A DNA stretch of 15,387 nucleotides from Ardenticatenia bacterium. GTDB lineage: Bacteria; Chloroflexota; Anaerolineae; Aggregatilineales; Aggregatilineaceae. A model generated the notes under the pieces. That model worked only from the letters and a program-made list of their open reading frames with translations. It was not told the DNA's origin and searched no databases. The translations under genes were made by a program, and so were the position numbers. Shown in pieces: positions 14,313 through 15,387 of this stretch (the stretch's first letter is position 1; each line of letters begins with the position of its first letter). The stretch is from the NCBI GenBank assembly GCA_026984385.1, contig JALSSH010000179.1:1-15387 (forward strand), written 5' to 3'.

Positions 14313-15107
14313 ATGACCACTGCAACCGTTCCAACCACTCGCTATGCGCTGGATGTGCGCGATTTGTCCGTCTATTACGGCGACTTCCAAGCCGTGCGCC
14401 ATGTCACGATGCCCATTGAGCGCCATAAGATCACCGCACTCATCGGCCCTTCCGGCTGCGGAAAAAGCTCGCTGTTGCGCGCCATGAACCGCATGAACGA
14501 TCTTATTGATGGAGCGCGCATCACAGGCGAAGTGCTGTTCCATGACCAAAACATCTACGCCCCCAACGTTGACCCGGTAGAAGTGCGCCGACGGATCGGG
14601 ATGGTCTTCCAAAAGCCCAACCCCTTCCCAAAGTCCATCTTTGACAATGTCGCCTACGGGCCACGTATTTTGGGGTTGCGAGATAAAAATCGCCTCGCCG
14701 AGATCGTAGAGTTGAGCTTACGACAAGCCGCCTTGTGGGATGAGGTGAAAGACGACTTGAAAAAATCCGGCTTGGCGCTTTCCGGCGGGCAACAACAACG
14801 TTTGTGCATCGCACGCGCATTAGCCGTTGAGCCGGAAATTATCCTGATGGACGAACCCTGTTCTGCGCTAGACCCGATCGCCACGCTGCGCATCGAGGAT
14901 TTGATGCGTGAGCTGCGGCGTGAGTACACCATCATCATCGTGACGCACAATATGCAACAGGCTGCGCGTGTCTCAGACTACACAGCCTTTATGCTTTCCG
15001 GCCAAGACCGCTCCGGAGAGTTGGTCGAATACGACCGCACGGACAAAATCTTTGCCAACCCCACCGACCCACGTACAGCGGACTATATTAACGGGCGCTT
15101 CGGCTAA
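14313..15107 (+). CDS. pstB: Phosphate ABC transporter ATP-binding protein PstB
   Basis: The 264-aa ATPase energises phosphate import. Visible motifs are Walker A GPSGCGKSS (45-53), Q-loop FQKPNPFPKSIFDNVAYGPR, ABC signature LSGGQQQRLCIARAL (from 156), Walker B IILMDEPCSALDP (about 176-188) and H-loop VTHNMQQAARVSD. The PNPFP-K-SI-DN block and the C-terminal NPTDPRTADYINGRFG are diagnostic for PstB rather than other ABC ATPases. Its start lies 3 nt past the pstA stop, with GGAGG 12 nt upstream inside pstA. The stop codon falls in the loop of the terminator hairpin. No phoU follows, although it is the common next gene in other bacteria. Confidence 0.97.
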   Translation: MTTATVPTTRYALDVRDLSVYYGDFQAVRHVTMPIERHKITALIGPSGCGKSSLLRAMNRMNDLIDGARITGEVLFHDQNIYAPNVDPVEVRRRIGMVFQKPNPFPKSIFDNVAYGPRILGLRDKNRLAEIVELSLRQAALWDEVKDDLKKSGLALSGGQQQRLCIARALAVEPEIILMDEPCSALDPIATLRIEDLMRELRREYTIIIVTHNMQQAARVSDYTAFMLSGQDRSGELVEYDRTDKIFANPTDPRTADYINGRFG

Positions 15108-15124
15108 AAAGCCAGCGCCTGTTT
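15094..15124 (+). terminator. Terminator of the pst operon overlapping the pstB stop
   Basis: GGCGCT (15094-15099) pairs with AGCGCC (15114-15119), with an inner GGC/GCC helix (15102-15104, 15111-15113) after a 2-nt bulge. The loop TAAAAA contains the pstB stop codon. TGTTTGTCCTT follows, a fair U-rich tail. It insulates the pst operon from the RNA downstream. Confidence 0.65.
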
Positions 15125-15162
15125 GTCCTTAGCCATTTGTGCGGTTGTCCTTATCGCGCGGC

Positions 15163-15194
15163 TTGTGGGCAAAAACACACGCATTCGCTATACT
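15163..15194 (+). promoter_or_regulatory. Probable promoter of the ribozyme-led transcript
   Basis: TATACT at 15189-15194 is a strong -10. TTGTGG at 15163-15168 is a possible -35, but its 20-nt spacing is long; TGGGCA at 17 nt is poorer. Transcription would begin near 15201, about 60 nt before the predicted ribozyme cleavage site. The stretch 15125-15162 shows nothing else. Confidence 0.5.
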
Positions 15195-15200
15195 GCGCAC

Positions 15201-15262
15201 CGCCCGAACGGAAACCGGCCCACCAAAGGAGGTGCACCGCCCATCACGAACGGGGGAACACC
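15201..15262 (+). other. Leader segment 5' of the ribozyme cleavage site
   Basis: This is the predicted start of the transcript, which would be cut off by self-cleavage. It is GC-rich and contains AAAGGAGGTG (15225-15234), a perfect match to the complement of the 16S rRNA 3' end, yet no ATG, GTG or TTG lies at a useful distance after it. CACC (15221-15224) can pair with GGTG (15231-15234) and hide it. No supported gene lies here. Confidence 0.45.
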
Positions 15263-15387
15263 AGCGCAAGGCCCTACACCGCCCGTGTGTAGGGATACGA
15301 GGAGGCGGTTTCTCGCCACGCGGCGAGACTAACGCCGAGCAATCGGCGGAAAATCGAAGTTCTGCGGATGCCGCCAGGGGGTTGCGC
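15263..15387 (+). ncRNA. glmS ribozyme (glucosamine-6-phosphate-activated self-cleaving riboswitch), runs off window
   Basis: Core segments match the glmS ribozyme in order. AGCGC at 15263-15267 gives the cleavage site between A15263 and G15264. Helix P1, CCCTACAC/GTGTAGGG (15272-15279, 15287-15294), begins at ribozyme position 9 as in known members. It is followed by AUACGAGG, where the family has UGACGAGG. Next come GGCGG-UUU (15304-15311), AUCGA (15353-15357), UGCGGAUG (15363-15370; family GGCGGAUG) and CCGCC (15371-15375), which closes a helix with GGCGG. CGCA (15265-15268) pairs with UGCG (15363-15366), replacing the usual CGCC/GGCG by a compensated A-U pair. In known cases glucosamine-6-phosphate triggers cleavage of the leader and lowers GlmS synthesis. 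The 3' part and the controlled gene, expected to be glmS, lie beyond the edge. A 41-nt insertion at 15312-15352 is unusual. Confidence 0.85.

Noticed and set aside
15272..15294. 16S rRNA-like string ACACCGCCCGT
   Set aside because: The match is 11 nt only and lies in the P1 hairpin of the ribozyme; no further rRNA sequence surrounds it.
15123..15332. Small plus-strand open frame of 69 codons
   Set aside because: It runs across the promoter and the ribozyme core, lacks a ribosome site and has a low-complexity translation.
15195..15387. c-di-AMP (ydaO), cobalamin, RNase P, SRP or tmRNA identity for the structured RNA
   Set aside because: The hallmark sequences of those families, such as GAGGAAAGUCCGG of RNase P or GGGGUGAAUC of ydaO, are missing. 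The glmS core blocks occur in the right order and spacing.
15195..15387. Closing helix GCGCA (15195-15199) with TGCGC (15383-15387)
   Set aside because: The 5' strand lies upstream of the likely transcription start, and the 3' strand is simply the window end; pairing is probably chance.

Overview
The window reads as a high-GC, gene-dense piece of a Chloroflexota chromosome, probably Anaerolineae-like. This is inferred from protein style: a PknB-type kinase whose outer part carries Ala/Thr-rich 'TDTPTPD' repeats and SH3b modules, a C39-like peptidase fused to TPRs, a clostripain-like peptidase with thrombospondin type 3 repeats, and an enlarged PstA. No rRNA, tRNA, transposase, integrase or CRISPR array was seen.

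Layout. (1) 1-2339, minus: a secreted C11 (clostripain-like) peptidase whose calcium-binding C-terminus runs off the left edge. (2) 2456-2916, minus: a small LexA-type winged-helix regulator without a peptidase domain. It has its own promoter, an SOS-box-like palindrome at the predicted transcription start, and a terminator. (3) 2989-3456, minus: a membrane-anchored protein of unknown function. (4) 3683-5281, plus: a one-protein signalling device (receiver, GAF, class III adenylate cyclase). (5) 5309-6415, minus: a secreted C39-like peptidase with TPRs. (6) 6498-10302, minus: a two-gene operon of a transmembrane Ser/Thr kinase and, 4 nt downstream, a secreted protein of unknown function, with promoter and terminator. 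(7) 10327-15124, plus: the high-affinity phosphate transporter operon pstS-pstC-pstA-pstB, ending in a hairpin terminator that overlaps the pstB stop codon. No phoU or phoBR is present. (8) 15163-15387, plus: a promoter followed by a structured RNA that I identify as a glmS ribozyme (glucosamine-6-phosphate-responsive self-cleaving RNA). The gene it controls, expected to be glmS, lies beyond the right edge.

The best discovery candidates are the ribozyme, which carries a 41-nt two-hairpin insertion and a compensated A-U pair in a core helix, and the minimal LexA-like regulator with its palindromic operator. The oversized PstA with an extracytoplasmic insertion is also worth a look. Sensing and surface functions dominate: cyclase, kinase, two secreted cysteine peptidases and phosphate uptake. 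I see no evidence that they form one dedicated pathway.
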